A DNA stretch of 64,000 nucleotides from an uncultured Roseicyclus sp. (GTDB lineage: Bacteria; Pseudomonadota; Alphaproteobacteria; Rhodobacterales; Rhodobacteraceae): contig CANLLF010000005.1 in the NCBI GenBank assembly GCA_947491935.1, forward strand, positions 62,001-126,000, in the 5' to 3' direction. A program made the translations under genes and the position numbers. The notes below the pieces were generated by a model, which saw only the letters and a program-made list of their open reading frames with translations, had not been told where the DNA came from and searched no databases. Below are positions 54,540 through 63,322 of the stretch, piece by piece (position 1 is the first letter of the stretch; each line of letters begins with the position of its first letter).

Positions 54540-55757
54540 ATGACCAATTTCAGCCCCGATTTGGGCCTCGAAGCAGGATTCTCACAACGCCTTATCGAAG
54601 CTGCGCGCGATCAATGCCGCGTGAAAGGTCTCACCCACGAATTCTACCGCTATCCGGCGCGCTTCTCGCCCTCATTCGTTCGCGGCGCGATAGATGTATT
54701 CACCAAACCGGGCGATTGGGTGGTGGACCCGTTTGCGGGAGGGGGCACCACGCTCGTTGAGGCGATGGCCATGGGCCGCAACGCTCTTGGCATCGATATC
54801 AGCTCTCTCTCATCATTCTTGTGCGAGGCGAAGACGCAGATTCTCGAAGATCGGGACTTAAGCGCATTCAAGCTATGGATGGGCCATATTGATGATACCA
54901 TCAACATGCACGCCCCGAGTGAGCGCCACGATGATTACGCGGATGCAGGCTACTACCGCAATCTGGATGGCCCTGAGTTCTGGCGTTTGCGTAAGGCGAT
55001 TGAACAAGCGCTCAGCTCTATCGAGCGCATCAGGCTGCGCCAAGCCCATGTCCTGGCACGCTGCGTTGTCTTGCGGACCGCACAATGGGCGCTGGACTCC
55101 CGAAAAACGCGCCCAAGTGTGAAAGCCTTCAAAGCTCAGATGTTTAAACAAGCCGGGCTCATGCTGGATGCGGCACTAGAGTTCCGGGATCAGATTATCA
55201 GCCTGAAGCTAGAAGCGCGGCCAAAGGCGATTAGCCTGAACAGGACAACGGCTGGCGTGGAGAACGAGGAGGTTGTTTCTGAGGTCTGCCCGCCGAAGCT
55301 GATTGTAACCTCGCCACCTTATCCGGGCATCCATGTGCTGTATCATCGCTGGCAAGTGGATGGCCGCAAGGAAGCGCCCGCGCCGTTCTGGATTGCTGGC
55401 AAGCTCGATGGGGCAGGATCAAGCTACTACACGCTTGGGGATCGCAAAAACCCCGGCCTCCAATCCTATTTCGACAATCTCAAATCCACCTTCAGGTCGG
55501 TGGCGGCCATCTCGGGCGAAGAGACCACTATCGTACAAATGGTGGCCTTCTCAAAGCCGCACTGGCAGCTTCCGAAATACTTGGAAGTCATGGAAGAGTG
55601 CGGATTAGAAGAGCATCGTCCATGGGATGCGCCTTTAAACGATGAGGATGGTCGCCTCTGGCGGGATGTTCCCTCGCGGCGCTGGCATGCCCATCAGAAA
55701 TCCCACGCGCCGGGAGCGCGTGAGGTTGTTCTGATACACCGCAAGGCTACGAATTAG
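54540..55757 (+). CDS. DNA methyltransferase (SPPY motif, amino-methylase)
   Basis: A 405-residue MTase. Motif I (SAM site) is VVDPFAGGGTTL (residues 61-72) preceded by EFYRYPARFSP, and the catalytic motif IV is VTSPPYPGI (about 256-264); SPPY is commonest in N4-cytosine enzymes but also in some N6-adenine ones. The 190 residues between probably hold target recognition. It converges on the GHKL ATPase gene with a four-base stop overlap. No nuclease is encoded in reach, so the self-protecting role is not the classic R-M one. Confidence 0.85.
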   Translation: MTNFSPDLGLEAGFSQRLIEAARDQCRVKGLTHEFYRYPARFSPSFVRGAIDVFTKPGDWVVDPFAGGGTTLVEAMAMGRNALGIDISSLSSFLCEAKTQILEDRDLSAFKLWMGHIDDTINMHAPSERHDDYADAGYYRNLDGPEFWRLRKAIEQALSSIERIRLRQAHVLARCVVLRTAQWALDSRKTRPSVKAFKAQMFKQAGLMLDAALEFRDQIISLKLEARPKAISLNRTTAGVENEEVVSEVCPPKLIVTSPPYPGIHVLYHRWQVDGRKEAPAPFWIAGKLDGAGSSYYTLGDRKNPGLQSYFDNLKSTFRSVAAISGEETTIVQMVAFSKPHWQLPKYLEVMEECGLEEHRPWDAPLNDEDGRLWRDVPSRRWHAHQKSHAPGAREVVLIHRKATN

Positions 55758-58249
55758 GCGACTTCACCTGCCAGATCACTCAGATCAAGCTCGTCCTCGG
55801 TCAAATCTCCGAGCCCTTGGATCATTGGCAAGATCACGGGCGCTATGGCTCTAGTGAATGCGGCGGCACGCATCTGAAGCGTGTTCTCGTCGTTATCAGC
55901 TTCATCTGAATCTGTCGGTCCAGCCTTCTTTCGTTGCCGCTCATCATGGATCAACGCGAGCCCGATCAAGACCATACCGACCTCAAACTGTTTTTTGACC
56001 GCTGAAGGCTCCAGCTTGGAATTCCTGATTTCGAGCTGAAACGCCTTGTTTGCTTCATTTAGAAAGAACTCGTAACGGGTCTCAGCATTTCCATCGACCT
56101 CTTCGATTTCCTCGTACAGTGCCAGACAGTCATCGATGGTTGAGAAGTGTGTGGGCCAAGTCTCGCTGTCTTGCTTGATCCACTTCACCTTCGGCATGGC
56201 GATACCGGTGTTGCCATCAACATTACCATCATCTGGTTCCCCTGGCTTTTTGCGCTTCTTCTTTTCGCCAGTGTCGGTATCGGCGGCGGCAAGGACGGTG
56301 AACTTTGCTTTGCAGACAAAAGCATCCGCCAATACAGGATCGCTTACGGTGAAACGCAAGCTAAGGACATCTCCGACCTTGGCGTCGGAAGGCGGGTCAA
56401 GATGAACATTGCAGCGCCCATCAGAAAGATAGCGCACGTAGTTTGTCACCGGGCTGGTCCCGCCATCGGTGATCCGTTCGATCTCCAACTTTCCGGCATC
56501 GACCTTTCGATCAAAGTAGAAGTCCTCGGCGTCCGTATCGAAAGCGATGCGACTCTTTCGCCCAAGATGTACCGAGCGTATAAGCTCGTGGTCCTGCTCT
56601 TTTCCCGCAAAGCGGAAGTAGCTGGGGTGCGGTTTGCCATTGAACGGCTTTTCCGTGGGCTTCACATGGTCGGGCCTCTTTGCATTGGGCAAGCGCGGGC
56701 CAATGCCAAATATCCGCGAGAGCTGAGGTGAGTTCTTGATGACCCGGTTGATCGTCTCTTCCAGCGGCTTGTTGTCTGCCAACTTTTCTTCAGTTTCGAT
56801 GGTGGCTCTCTCGTTCTTCAGAAGCCGAAGCCCTGGGTGCTGTTTCAGTGCTTCTTCCAGCTTCTTTTCAATCTCCGAAGCAAGATCATTGTCTTCGACA
56901 AGACGGTCCCGGCTTGGCATAAACAGATCGTCTTGCTCGATTGCGCTGAAAGCGGAGCAGTCCAAGACCACCAGGAGGTCCTTAGCGATCTTCTGAAGCC
57001 CGATGCGAGGCCGTGAGAAGAAGCTTGCCTTCATATAGCCTTGCGTCTGACCGTTGATCGTAAAGATCACGCCTTCAGATTTCCGGTATGTCCCGGATTT
57101 TCCCGGCTTGAATGCGAAAATCCGTGCCGTCAGATCGTGACCAGCGACGTTGATCGCAATCGATGCAGGTTTGATTTCTTCTAGATTCTTGTTGTTCCGC
57201 AGCCGTGTGAACAGGCCGCTCATCGTCTCCGACTGCTCTTTGTCGGAGCTGAAGCGAGATCGGCACTCATGGAAACGCATGGGAAGTGCGGGTTGGGTAA
57301 GAAGCAGGTCAATCTTGCCGCGCAGGCCATCACGGCGAAGAATATTGGAGCCGCCCTTCAGCTTGTAATTATACAGCTTCACCAACGTGCCGTGCGTTGC
57401 CCCACGTTGGTAGGCATTGTCTCCTTGCGGGAAAATTGGAAACTCATCTTTGGAGAAGTGCAGAACTTCACCTTTGCGGTCCTCATCATCGGCTCCGATG
57501 GGCGCGAGATAGGAGTAGAATGGTGAGCGCACATTCATGCCTTCTCCTTCTCGGCGGACGATGGTGAAGCCCCAGTCATCGTCGCTCTGATCAACCGGAT
57601 AGTCCTTCGAGACCACAGCATTGCCAATCAAATCTGGATGACGCTTAGAGATAATTAGCTGAAGTCTGCGCTCGCCACAGAATCTCAACGCACCCGTGCT
57701 GCCTTGTCCGAATTTGCCTTGGACAAAGTTGACGCGGATTTTGTTGTTCTTGCCTAAGCTTAGCAAGGTGTGTGGAAAAGCTCTGGGTGTTTGACCCTCA
57801 CCAAGATCAGCCACGTTGACGCATAGCGAGCGGCTGCTCTTGCCTGTAACGAAGACAGCCAAATCCTGGGCGATCTGGGTCCTGTACGCGGTCGGCCATT
57901 CTTCGACCCGACCACCCGTCACTTTCAGCTTTCCGGTGAAGGATTTCTCGATGAATCGGTTCACGCCTTCGCGAATAGATTGCGGAGCTTCCGGCGCATC
58001 GGACGCAATGCCCTGAAGCATACACTCCAACATAAGGCGCGAGTCGATTGTGTTGACGAGTTTTTCGTTAAGAGCAAAGTCAGAACGGATTTGCTGGTTA
58101 CCTGCGCGGTTCCAGTTCAGCTCATCATCACCGTAGTATCGCCAGTAGCGCGGGTCGTCCCAAAGACCTTCTTCCTTCAATATCTCAACAACAGCGTCTT
58201 CGTGGTCAGCCAGCATGAGGGTCCGGCAAATCTCTTCAGGAGTGCGCAT
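55754..58249 (-). CDS. MORC/MutL-like GHKL ATPase, candidate defence effector
   Basis: An 831-residue protein. GHKL motifs: N box with E62, N66, D69 (NEKLVNTID), G1 with D148-G150-G152 (VADLGEGQTP), G2 at 178-186 (GKFGQGSTG). A MutL-S5-like domain follows (EGVIFTINGQTQG; LFMPSRDRLVEDN), then a middle domain and a C-terminal helical part after an acid/lysine linker. MORC-like ATPases near MTases are known in R-M-type contexts. No nuclease motif found. Preceded by the 89-aa gene 26 bases upstream. Confidence 0.8.
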   Translation of the reverse strand: MRTPEEICRTLMLADHEDAVVEILKEEGLWDDPRYWRYYGDDELNWNRAGNQQIRSDFALNEKLVNTIDSRLMLECMLQGIASDAPEAPQSIREGVNRFIEKSFTGKLKVTGGRVEEWPTAYRTQIAQDLAVFVTGKSSRSLCVNVADLGEGQTPRAFPHTLLSLGKNNKIRVNFVQGKFGQGSTGALRFCGERRLQLIISKRHPDLIGNAVVSKDYPVDQSDDDWGFTIVRREGEGMNVRSPFYSYLAPIGADDEDRKGEVLHFSKDEFPIFPQGDNAYQRGATHGTLVKLYNYKLKGGSNILRRDGLRGKIDLLLTQPALPMRFHECRSRFSSDKEQSETMSGLFTRLRNNKNLEEIKPASIAINVAGHDLTARIFAFKPGKSGTYRKSEGVIFTINGQTQGYMKASFFSRPRIGLQKIAKDLLVVLDCSAFSAIEQDDLFMPSRDRLVEDNDLASEIEKKLEEALKQHPGLRLLKNERATIETEEKLADNKPLEETINRVIKNSPQLSRIFGIGPRLPNAKRPDHVKPTEKPFNGKPHPSYFRFAGKEQDHELIRSVHLGRKSRIAFDTDAEDFYFDRKVDAGKLEIERITDGGTSPVTNYVRYLSDGRCNVHLDPPSDAKVGDVLSLRFTVSDPVLADAFVCKAKFTVLAAADTDTGEKKKRKKPGEPDDGNVDGNTGIAMPKVKWIKQDSETWPTHFSTIDDCLALYEEIEEVDGNAETRYEFFLNEANKAFQLEIRNSKLEPSAVKKQFEVGMVLIGLALIHDERQRKKAGPTDSDEADNDENTLQMRAAAFTRAIAPVILPMIQGLGDLTEDELDLSDLAGEVA

Positions 58250-58275
58250 CGGGAAATTTCCTTAGGAAGTAACGA

Positions 58276-58545
58276 TCACAGTTTGAAATCCACACCGTCA
58301 GAAGACTTGGTTGTCTTCATGCGGTTCTTGAGGGCTTCAATTTCATCGCTCAAGGCCTTCACGATCTTACGGACATCCGCATCATCGTAGTCGTAGGCAT
58401 TGCGATTGCCTAGCTTCCCGATGATCCTGATGGCCTTAATCGCGTTCACCGTACGGCTTTCGGCGAGCTTCACGAACTTCTCGCGCTTGGATGTTTTGGC
58501 TGACGCTGGTGCATCATCGGCAACTTTGAGGTCTGGTTCAGACAT
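58276..58545 (-). CDS. Small helical protein (89 aa), operon partner of the GHKL ATPase
   Basis: An acidic N-terminus then a helical segment (KFVKLAESRTVNAIKAIRII; DADVRKIVKALSDEIEALKNR) that could pair as a coiled coil. The pattern with a conserved SRT-N-AI and GNRNAY stretch reminds me of small proteins next to mobile-element MTases, but no name is known to me. Transcribed first in the operon, so it may be an adaptor, inhibitor or regulator of the ATPase. Confidence 0.65.
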   Translation of the reverse strand: MSEPDLKVADDAPASAKTSKREKFVKLAESRTVNAIKAIRIIGKLGNRNAYDYDDADVRKIVKALSDEIEALKNRMKTTKSSDGVDFKL

Positions 58546-58569
58546 CTTTCGGGTCTCCAGTGAAGGCTA

Positions 58570-58607
58570 TGACATCCTAGGGCTGAGGATTTTGCGTCCT
58601 TATGTCA
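58570..58607 (-). promoter_or_regulatory. Promoter/operator candidate of the GHKL ATPase operon
   Basis: On the minus strand a perfect -35 hexamer TTGACA (58603-58608) lies within an inverted repeat TGACAT (58570-58575) / ATGTCA (58602-58607), 25 to 60 bases before the small gene. The -10 box is not clear. An operator for autoregulation is possible. Confidence 0.35.
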
Positions 58608-59137
58608 AGTTTTAGCATGTAATTTAGAGGATCTATTTTTGATAATTGCGGCGCTCCATCTAGAGAAAAACGGGTGCTATGGGATTGGAAAGCTAGTATT
58701 TTTCTGCGGGTATGCTGGTACAGCGTGACCTTCAATTCGCAATCATTCAAAGCTCTAAGGAGTCACTCCTGTCAGAAAAAATCCGCTAAATTACAGCCTG
58801 TACGAGATGTGAAGGTGTCAAATCGAATCGCTCTAGGCGCTGCAACTGCTGGAAATTGAGAGGCCAAAGCCGTGATCCACCTTCAGCGAGGTGGCGCTTT
58901 GCACGGAGCGGAAGCTGATCCTGCTGAAGACGTCTCCATGGAATGGTCTGGATGACATCCTCATGGGGGCATTAGGGGCCACGTTAGCGCTTATCCGGCC
59001 TAGGTCACTGGGCTCGTTACCCTCCACGCGACCAGTAAGGAAATCGCAAAGACCGAGACCTTGTAACTGTCATCGCTGCTAGTCTGAAGCCAATCACAAA
59101 CCATAAGGATTCTGTAAGCGAGGTTTGCTTGCCTTTA
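58608..59137. other. Intergenic region without a recognisable gene
   Basis: About 530 bases between the divergently spaced ATPase operon and the channel-nucleotidyltransferase pair. A+T-rich in its first half. Short frames only, with no ribosome site or family resemblance. Confidence 0.5.
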
Positions 59138-60058
59138 CTATAAGAACTCCTTGGCAAGGAAATTGCTCTTCTCACTGAGATTACCACCAAAAGTGGGTAA
59201 GAGATGGTGCGAGAGGCCTACCTGGCGAATGCTCCAAGTGTAGTGGCTTGGACGCTGGACAAGTTTCCAAACCGGCATCAGACCACCGCTTTCGATTTCC
59301 CTGATCGTGGGCAGACGGCCCAACCGCGAGACAACAGTTGCTTCAATGTCGCGCAAGCTGGAATAACCAGTTCCTAGGCATCTCGGGCGAGCCTCAACCG
59401 GAAGCGTCCTAAGTCTTCGGTTGGGGAATATCTTCCCGATTATGTCCTTTAAATCTCCGATCGAACCATCAAAGTGCGACAGTTGCTTATCGCTCCTGTA
59501 GTTGCTCTTGCCCAATCTAAGCGAACGAACAAGTTTCGTCTCGTACGGGGAAAGACCTCTGATGTCAGACACTGCATCGACGATGTGATCATAATCGAAA
59601 GTGTAGCTTCCCCTGTCTGCAAGTTCGCAAACCCCAAAGTTTCGAACACTTACGTAAGCAAGGTCAGCGGCAAGAAGGCTTGCTTGTATCGGCCGGTCGT
59701 CCACGAAGCGCTCGATTGGCAGCGCTAGCGAAACGCTGTTTTGGGCTTCTAGTGTGTATGTTCGTTTTGGTCGATACCTATGAAGGCGTTGGGTCAACCA
59801 GCCCCCTGGGTCAGAAACTACTTGGCCCTCAAGTCTAAGGTGCTGAACGAAAAGGCTGCCAGCTCGATAAATGGCATCGAAGCGTTTCGGTGAATAAGCG
59901 GAAACGGACCAGCCGAGGGATTGCCAGGAGTTTGACAATTCAATGCGGCGAGCAGGGTCGCTGACGACAATCAAAACGTCTTTGTCGCTCAACTCGTCCA
60001 CCGTCGCACGTGCGACCGAACCGAAGATGCAGATACTCTCGACCATCGCACTGTTCAC
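59138..60058 (-). CDS. Minimal nucleotidyltransferase (Pol-beta fold)
   Basis: A 306-residue protein whose first 90 residues have the nucleotidyltransferase pattern: GS at 13-14 (CIFGSVARA), then D25 and D27 in SDKDVLIVV, with strand continuing to VVSDPGGW. The rest is helical and unassigned (no clear RX4-6H HEPN motif). GTG start (GTGA) overlaps the stop of the ion-channel gene, so both are made together. It may modify a protein or tRNA, or make a nucleotide signal; both are inference. Confidence 0.72.
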   Translation of the reverse strand: MNSAMVESICIFGSVARATVDELSDKDVLIVVSDPARRIELSNSWQSLGWSVSAYSPKRFDAIYRAGSLFVQHLRLEGQVVSDPGGWLTQRLHRYRPKRTYTLEAQNSVSLALPIERFVDDRPIQASLLAADLAYVSVRNFGVCELADRGSYTFDYDHIVDAVSDIRGLSPYETKLVRSLRLGKSNYRSDKQLSHFDGSIGDLKDIIGKIFPNRRLRTLPVEARPRCLGTGYSSLRDIEATVVSRLGRLPTIREIESGGLMPVWKLVQRPSHYTWSIRQVGLSHHLLPTFGGNLSEKSNFLAKEFL

Positions 60059-60978
60059 GGAGCAACCCTCCTAAACAACATCGAGGCCAACAAAGCAAAG
60101 AGGGAGAAGCCGACGATACTTTGGAAAGACGCAATCCACTTACCAAGCTCTGTAGTGGGAGTGATGTCCCCATAGCCTAGTGTGGTTAACGATACCGTTG
60201 TGAAATAAACAGCTTCAGACCAACTCGAGATAGTCTCTTCGTCGATCTCGAGACCAAGCTCGTTTCGAAACTGGAAGTTTAAGATCGAAGCCATGAAGAT
60301 CGTAAAGAAAACCGTGAGCATATAATATCGAAGTCGAATTCCGCACCCGAAAAGCTTCTCCCAAAGAAATCTCTGAAGAACGCCAAGCCCTTTATTAGAA
60401 GCAGCGAAATAGTCCGAACGCTTTGAGGCCTTTGACCAGATCTTTCTAAACTCATACCCGTCCTGAAAGCGTTTCCATCGCAAAAACAGGAACTGAGCAT
60501 CACGTTCAAACTCGATTTGCTCGGCGTCCCGGCTGTTGTTCATGAGCGCCTGATATAGATGCACTCCGATATTTTGATGCTTCCGACGATCAAGGCACTT
60601 CTTAAAAGAGAGTGGATTCAAGTATGTATTGGACAGAGAGATCTTGTGTGTATTGGTTCTGATAAATCGACAGTCATGAAACTCACAGTCCCTCAGCTGA
60701 GTTCCAATAAGCTGGCAATCAATGAAGTCGCAATTCCTAAAGATGACTTCAGTTATAGAAGTCTTGGAAAAACTGACCTTTTCGAAGCTCATGTTTTCTA
60801 TGCGTTGGGTTCGTCCGGCAACCAGCTTCGTGAGATCGCCGGGTTCATAGATGGCATTCTTTAATTGATCGGACTTCTCCAAGTGGTCGTAGAACTGTGC
60901 TTGGGACTTCAGGACATTAGGGCTCTGAAGCGTCCAGAAGTTGTCCCACTCAGCCATGTACTTCATTCCAGTCTGCAC
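60055..60978 (-). CDS. Pentapeptide-repeat potassium channel
   Basis: A 307-residue protein. Residues about 60-115 form pentapeptide repeats (pattern A/C-[D/N]-[L/F]-x-x: FEKVSFSKTSITEVIF, RNCDFIDCQLIGTQLRDCEF). A basic middle part leads to a two-helix pore: helix 1 (MLTVFFTIFMASILNF), pore loop with filter TTLGYGDI, helix 2 (IVGFSLFALLASMLF). Predicted inner-membrane K+ channel gated by its cytosolic part. GTG at 60978 is the earliest start; ATGs at 60966 and 60957 are alternatives. Coupled to the nucleotidyltransferase. Confidence 0.82.
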   Translation of the reverse strand: MQTGMKYMAEWDNFWTLQSPNVLKSQAQFYDHLEKSDQLKNAIYEPGDLTKLVAGRTQRIENMSFEKVSFSKTSITEVIFRNCDFIDCQLIGTQLRDCEFHDCRFIRTNTHKISLSNTYLNPLSFKKCLDRRKHQNIGVHLYQALMNNSRDAEQIEFERDAQFLFLRWKRFQDGYEFRKIWSKASKRSDYFAASNKGLGVLQRFLWEKLFGCGIRLRYYMLTVFFTIFMASILNFQFRNELGLEIDEETISSWSEAVYFTTVSLTTLGYGDITPTTELGKWIASFQSIVGFSLFALLASMLFRRVAP

Positions 60979-61398
60979 TTCGCCTAAGAGCGTTTCGTTT
61001 TCTGATGTTTCTCTGCATCATAGCATTCGATCTCCCAGGGTGCACACTTTACCTTTAGGGGTTTCTTCAATTTGCAGGTGGCGGCGAGACTTGTGATCAA
61101 GACAGTGCCGAAGCGTTCGCCAAGACACAGTTCATGCTACTCAAGCGACTGCTTCAGGATGCCGCTAGGACAAACAAAGAATACTAGACATTGGCCGACA
61201 CCAGCCTTGGAAAGGATGGTGAAGATCTGCAAAGCGGGCTGCAGCCGCAGCATTGGGAGATGGCGCAAGACGGCAGCTTTGCGCCAGTGGCGGTTGCGAC
61301 AGTTCAAAGGTTTGGGTTGGATGCCGCATGGCAGAGACCGGCAGCTTTGAAACTATTCTGCCGGATGCTGCATGACGCTTGAATGGCAACTTTGGACC
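60979..61398. other. Intergenic region with decayed-looking sequence
   Basis: About 420 bases between the channel gene start and the LysE gene end. It contains short phrases (GGCAGCTTTG twice, at 61272 and 61338) typical of degraded repeats. No gene seen. Confidence 0.45.
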
Positions 61399-62070
61399 TT
61401 AGCCCGAGCGGTGCTGCGACGATGCTAATGCGCCTCCGAGCGCAATCAGAATGCCACCGCCCACCGCTTCGATCCACTCAATGACACGCTCCTTCATGAG
61501 GCGCGCAGACAACGCGGACGCAAAGCCGTAGAAGATGAGGATTGGAAGTTCCAACAGAACCGAGACGACGCCCAGAATGACCAACTGAGTAGCGATATTT
61601 CCATCCGGCGAAATGAATTGTGGGAGGATCGCCACAAAAAACAGGATGTTCTTCGGGTTCGACGCTTGAAGGGCGAACCCTTGCCAAAATGATTTGGCCG
61701 CAGTTTGCGGGACCTTTGGTGCGGCGGCTTTCGCTTCTGACAGGTCCAGACCTTCACCAAAAGATCGCCTTTGCCAAAGGCGCTTCGCCAATGGCATGAC
61801 CATTCCCACGCCCAGATAGACAAGGTAGGCAGCACCTACCCACTTGATGATGGTGAAAAGTGTGGCGCTAGCAACGATTAATGCCCCGATGCCCAGTGCG
61901 GAAAGGGTGAAGAATACTGCGTTCGTGGACAGGATTCCCGACGTTGCCATGAAGCCGATGCGAAACCCTTGCCGCATGGACAAACCAATCACCAGCAGCA
62001 CCGCCGGACCCGGCGTAAGCGAGAGTAAGAACTCTGTCAGCGCAAAAAGTGCGAGGGTGTTGAAGTCCAT
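61399..62070 (-). CDS. LysE/RhtB family amino-acid exporter
   Basis: A 223-residue protein with about six membrane helices and the LysE signature SLTPGPAVLLVIGLSMRQG followed by FWQGFALQASNPKNILFF. It exports amino acids or their derivatives. It lies between the defence cargo and the right end of the island; unlike its neighbours its GC content is closer to the core, so it may come from the chromosome of another host. Confidence 0.88.
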   Translation of the reverse strand: MDFNTLALFALTEFLLSLTPGPAVLLVIGLSMRQGFRIGFMATSGILSTNAVFFTLSALGIGALIVASATLFTIIKWVGAAYLVYLGVGMVMPLAKRLWQRRSFGEGLDLSEAKAAAPKVPQTAAKSFWQGFALQASNPKNILFFVAILPQFISPDGNIATQLVILGVVSVLLELPILIFYGFASALSARLMKERVIEWIEAVGGGILIALGGALASSQHRSG

Positions 62071-62575
62071 GAAGTTCTCCAGGCAGTGTCCGCAGTCAGC
62101 CTCTTGTATGGCAGAGAAACAGACCAGACCAATTCGTCAGAAGCCGACATTGGCGCAGCCGCAGCGAAATGGCGCTTCGTTCCGCAGAGCGCTAGTTTTC
62201 CGCCCTCGTGAGTTTTCATACGCATTGAATGGCTAGTTTGACGGGCCGCACTGCGGCACCGTCGGCGTTGGCTGGATGTTTTCTTTCGGCCGTCACTCTG
62301 CATCGTGACACATCCATCATCGGTCATACGCGGTTCCGTCGCCGCCCTGTTTGACGACACCCGTTGATGGGGCCGGGTGCGGGGTTTTGCGTGATTAGTA
62401 GGGCGGATCGGGATTTGTAGGGTGGTAGTAGGGCTGCGGAGTGCGACGGCTGGTGACTGAGTGACAGTCAGTGCTATACTCACTTCAAAGAAAGGTATTT
62501 GGAATCAAGATCTTGTCCCACTGAGACCATCGAGTTCCAATCTCGTCCAAGCTCCTGAAACGCCGATGGAAAACA
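62071..62575. other. Right end of the island, non-coding
   Basis: About 500 bases from the LysE start to the right core. Contains TAGTAGGG copies and a phrase at 62140-62190 (CGACATTGGCGCAGC) of the decayed repeat kind. Only shadow frames. Confidence 0.5.
62396..62434 (+). repeat. TAGTAGGGC repeats, right island end
   Basis: TAGTAGGGC at 62396-62404 and 62426-62434 and the variant TTGTAGGG at 62415-62422, about 140-180 bases inside the right core; same motif as at 48040. Likely arm-type integrase sites on the other side of attP. Confidence 0.55.
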
Positions 62576-62621
62576 ATTCGTAATAATGGGGTCGGGGGTT
62601 CGAGTCCCTTCAGCGGCACCA
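62576..62621 (+). pseudogene. 3' half of tRNA-Thr, displaced (right island junction)
   Basis: 45 of 46 bases match the 3' half (anticodon loop to CCA) of the complete tRNA-Thr at 48105-48150. The single change (A for G at 62585) breaks one anticodon-stem pair, in keeping with drift of a fragment that is no longer functional. Bases upstream are unrelated. Confidence 0.88.
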
Positions 62622-62794
62622 CTTAATCAAAGTACATGCAGATATAATAATCAGTTGTGCTATCGGGATACCTCAATATCCCCCAAGAAGCGTCAGTTGT
62701 GGTTTGATAGTAAAAATCTTGTCTTTCGGGTCTCCTGCATTTCTAATTGAATCTGCTCGCGGCCCTTTGCCGAAAATCGATCATCCCCTAGCTT

Positions 62795-63322
62795 TCAACC
62801 GACCAATCTGGCAGCCGTCGTTCGGGTGCCAAGCAGCATTTTGATACGCCAACGGCGACTATGTGGGCCAAAGCCGACTTCGAGATAAGCACGTGGCAGA
62901 GGCGGAAACTCTTCGCTGTGAAAGTGGGTCATACCGTTCGGCGTTTTCTGCTCAATGATCTCACCACGGATCATCTGGTTATTGAGTGCATCGCCGTCCA
63001 TGTGGGGTGCAAGATGAACGTGAAGGTGTGGAACTCCATCGCCGAAGATGTAGACGTACCCGACATCTGCATCAGTCGCGACCCTCAGAGCGTCTGTAGA
63101 CCGCGCCATCGCAACCCCAAAGGTGCGGGCTTCATCACCGTCGAGCGAATGGATATGAGTGATGTGGCGCTTAAGTTCGAGGTAGGCCAAGCCTCGCACC
63201 TCGGATGAGAGCGCCACCGTCAAACGCCAGTGTTCGTCTTGCCATACCTCAATCCGATCAAGTTCGGGGTCGGCTTCGCGGCCTCGACAGAAGATGCATT
63301 GCGTGTCGGTCACGGACAGCAC
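62795..63322 (-). CDS. HIT family protein
   Basis: A 175-residue histidine-triad protein: N-terminal CIFC pair, an AT-rich-coded middle, and the triad VPHLHVHLAPH with catalytic His. HIT enzymes hydrolyse or transfer nucleotide phosphates such as diadenosine polyphosphates or adenylylated compounds. GTG at 63322; a second GTG at 63313 is possible. First gene after the island. Confidence 0.85.
   Translation of the reverse strand: MLSVTDTQCIFCRGREADPELDRIEVWQDEHWRLTVALSSEVRGLAYLELKRHITHIHSLDGDEARTFGVAMARSTDALRVATDADVGYVYIFGDGVPHLHVHLAPHMDGDALNNQMIRGEIIEQKTPNGMTHFHSEEFPPLPRAYLEVGFGPHSRRWRIKMLLGTRTTAARLVG

Larger units (their letters stand above)
47971..62584. mobile_element. Integrative genomic island in tRNA-Thr(CGT), about 14.6 kb
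   Basis: Bounded by the core ATTCGTAAT at 47971-47979 and 62576-62584, which lies in the anticodon loop of tRNA-Thr. The left junction keeps the tRNA 5' half, the right junction the 3' half. The interior is richer in A+T and carries integrase, AlpA-like excisionase, primase, VapE helicase and cargo (methyltransferase, GHKL ATPase, ion channel, nucleotidyltransferase, LysE). TAGTAGGG repeats occur inside both ends. No capsid or conjugation genes are seen, so it resembles a phage satellite or a mobilisable island. Composite origin is possible because the integrase is central. Confidence 0.78.

Noticed and set aside
58674-59082. Short + strand frames between the ATPase operon and the nucleotidyltransferase
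   Set aside because: No ribosome site, no family resemblance, and composition as in non-coding sequence.
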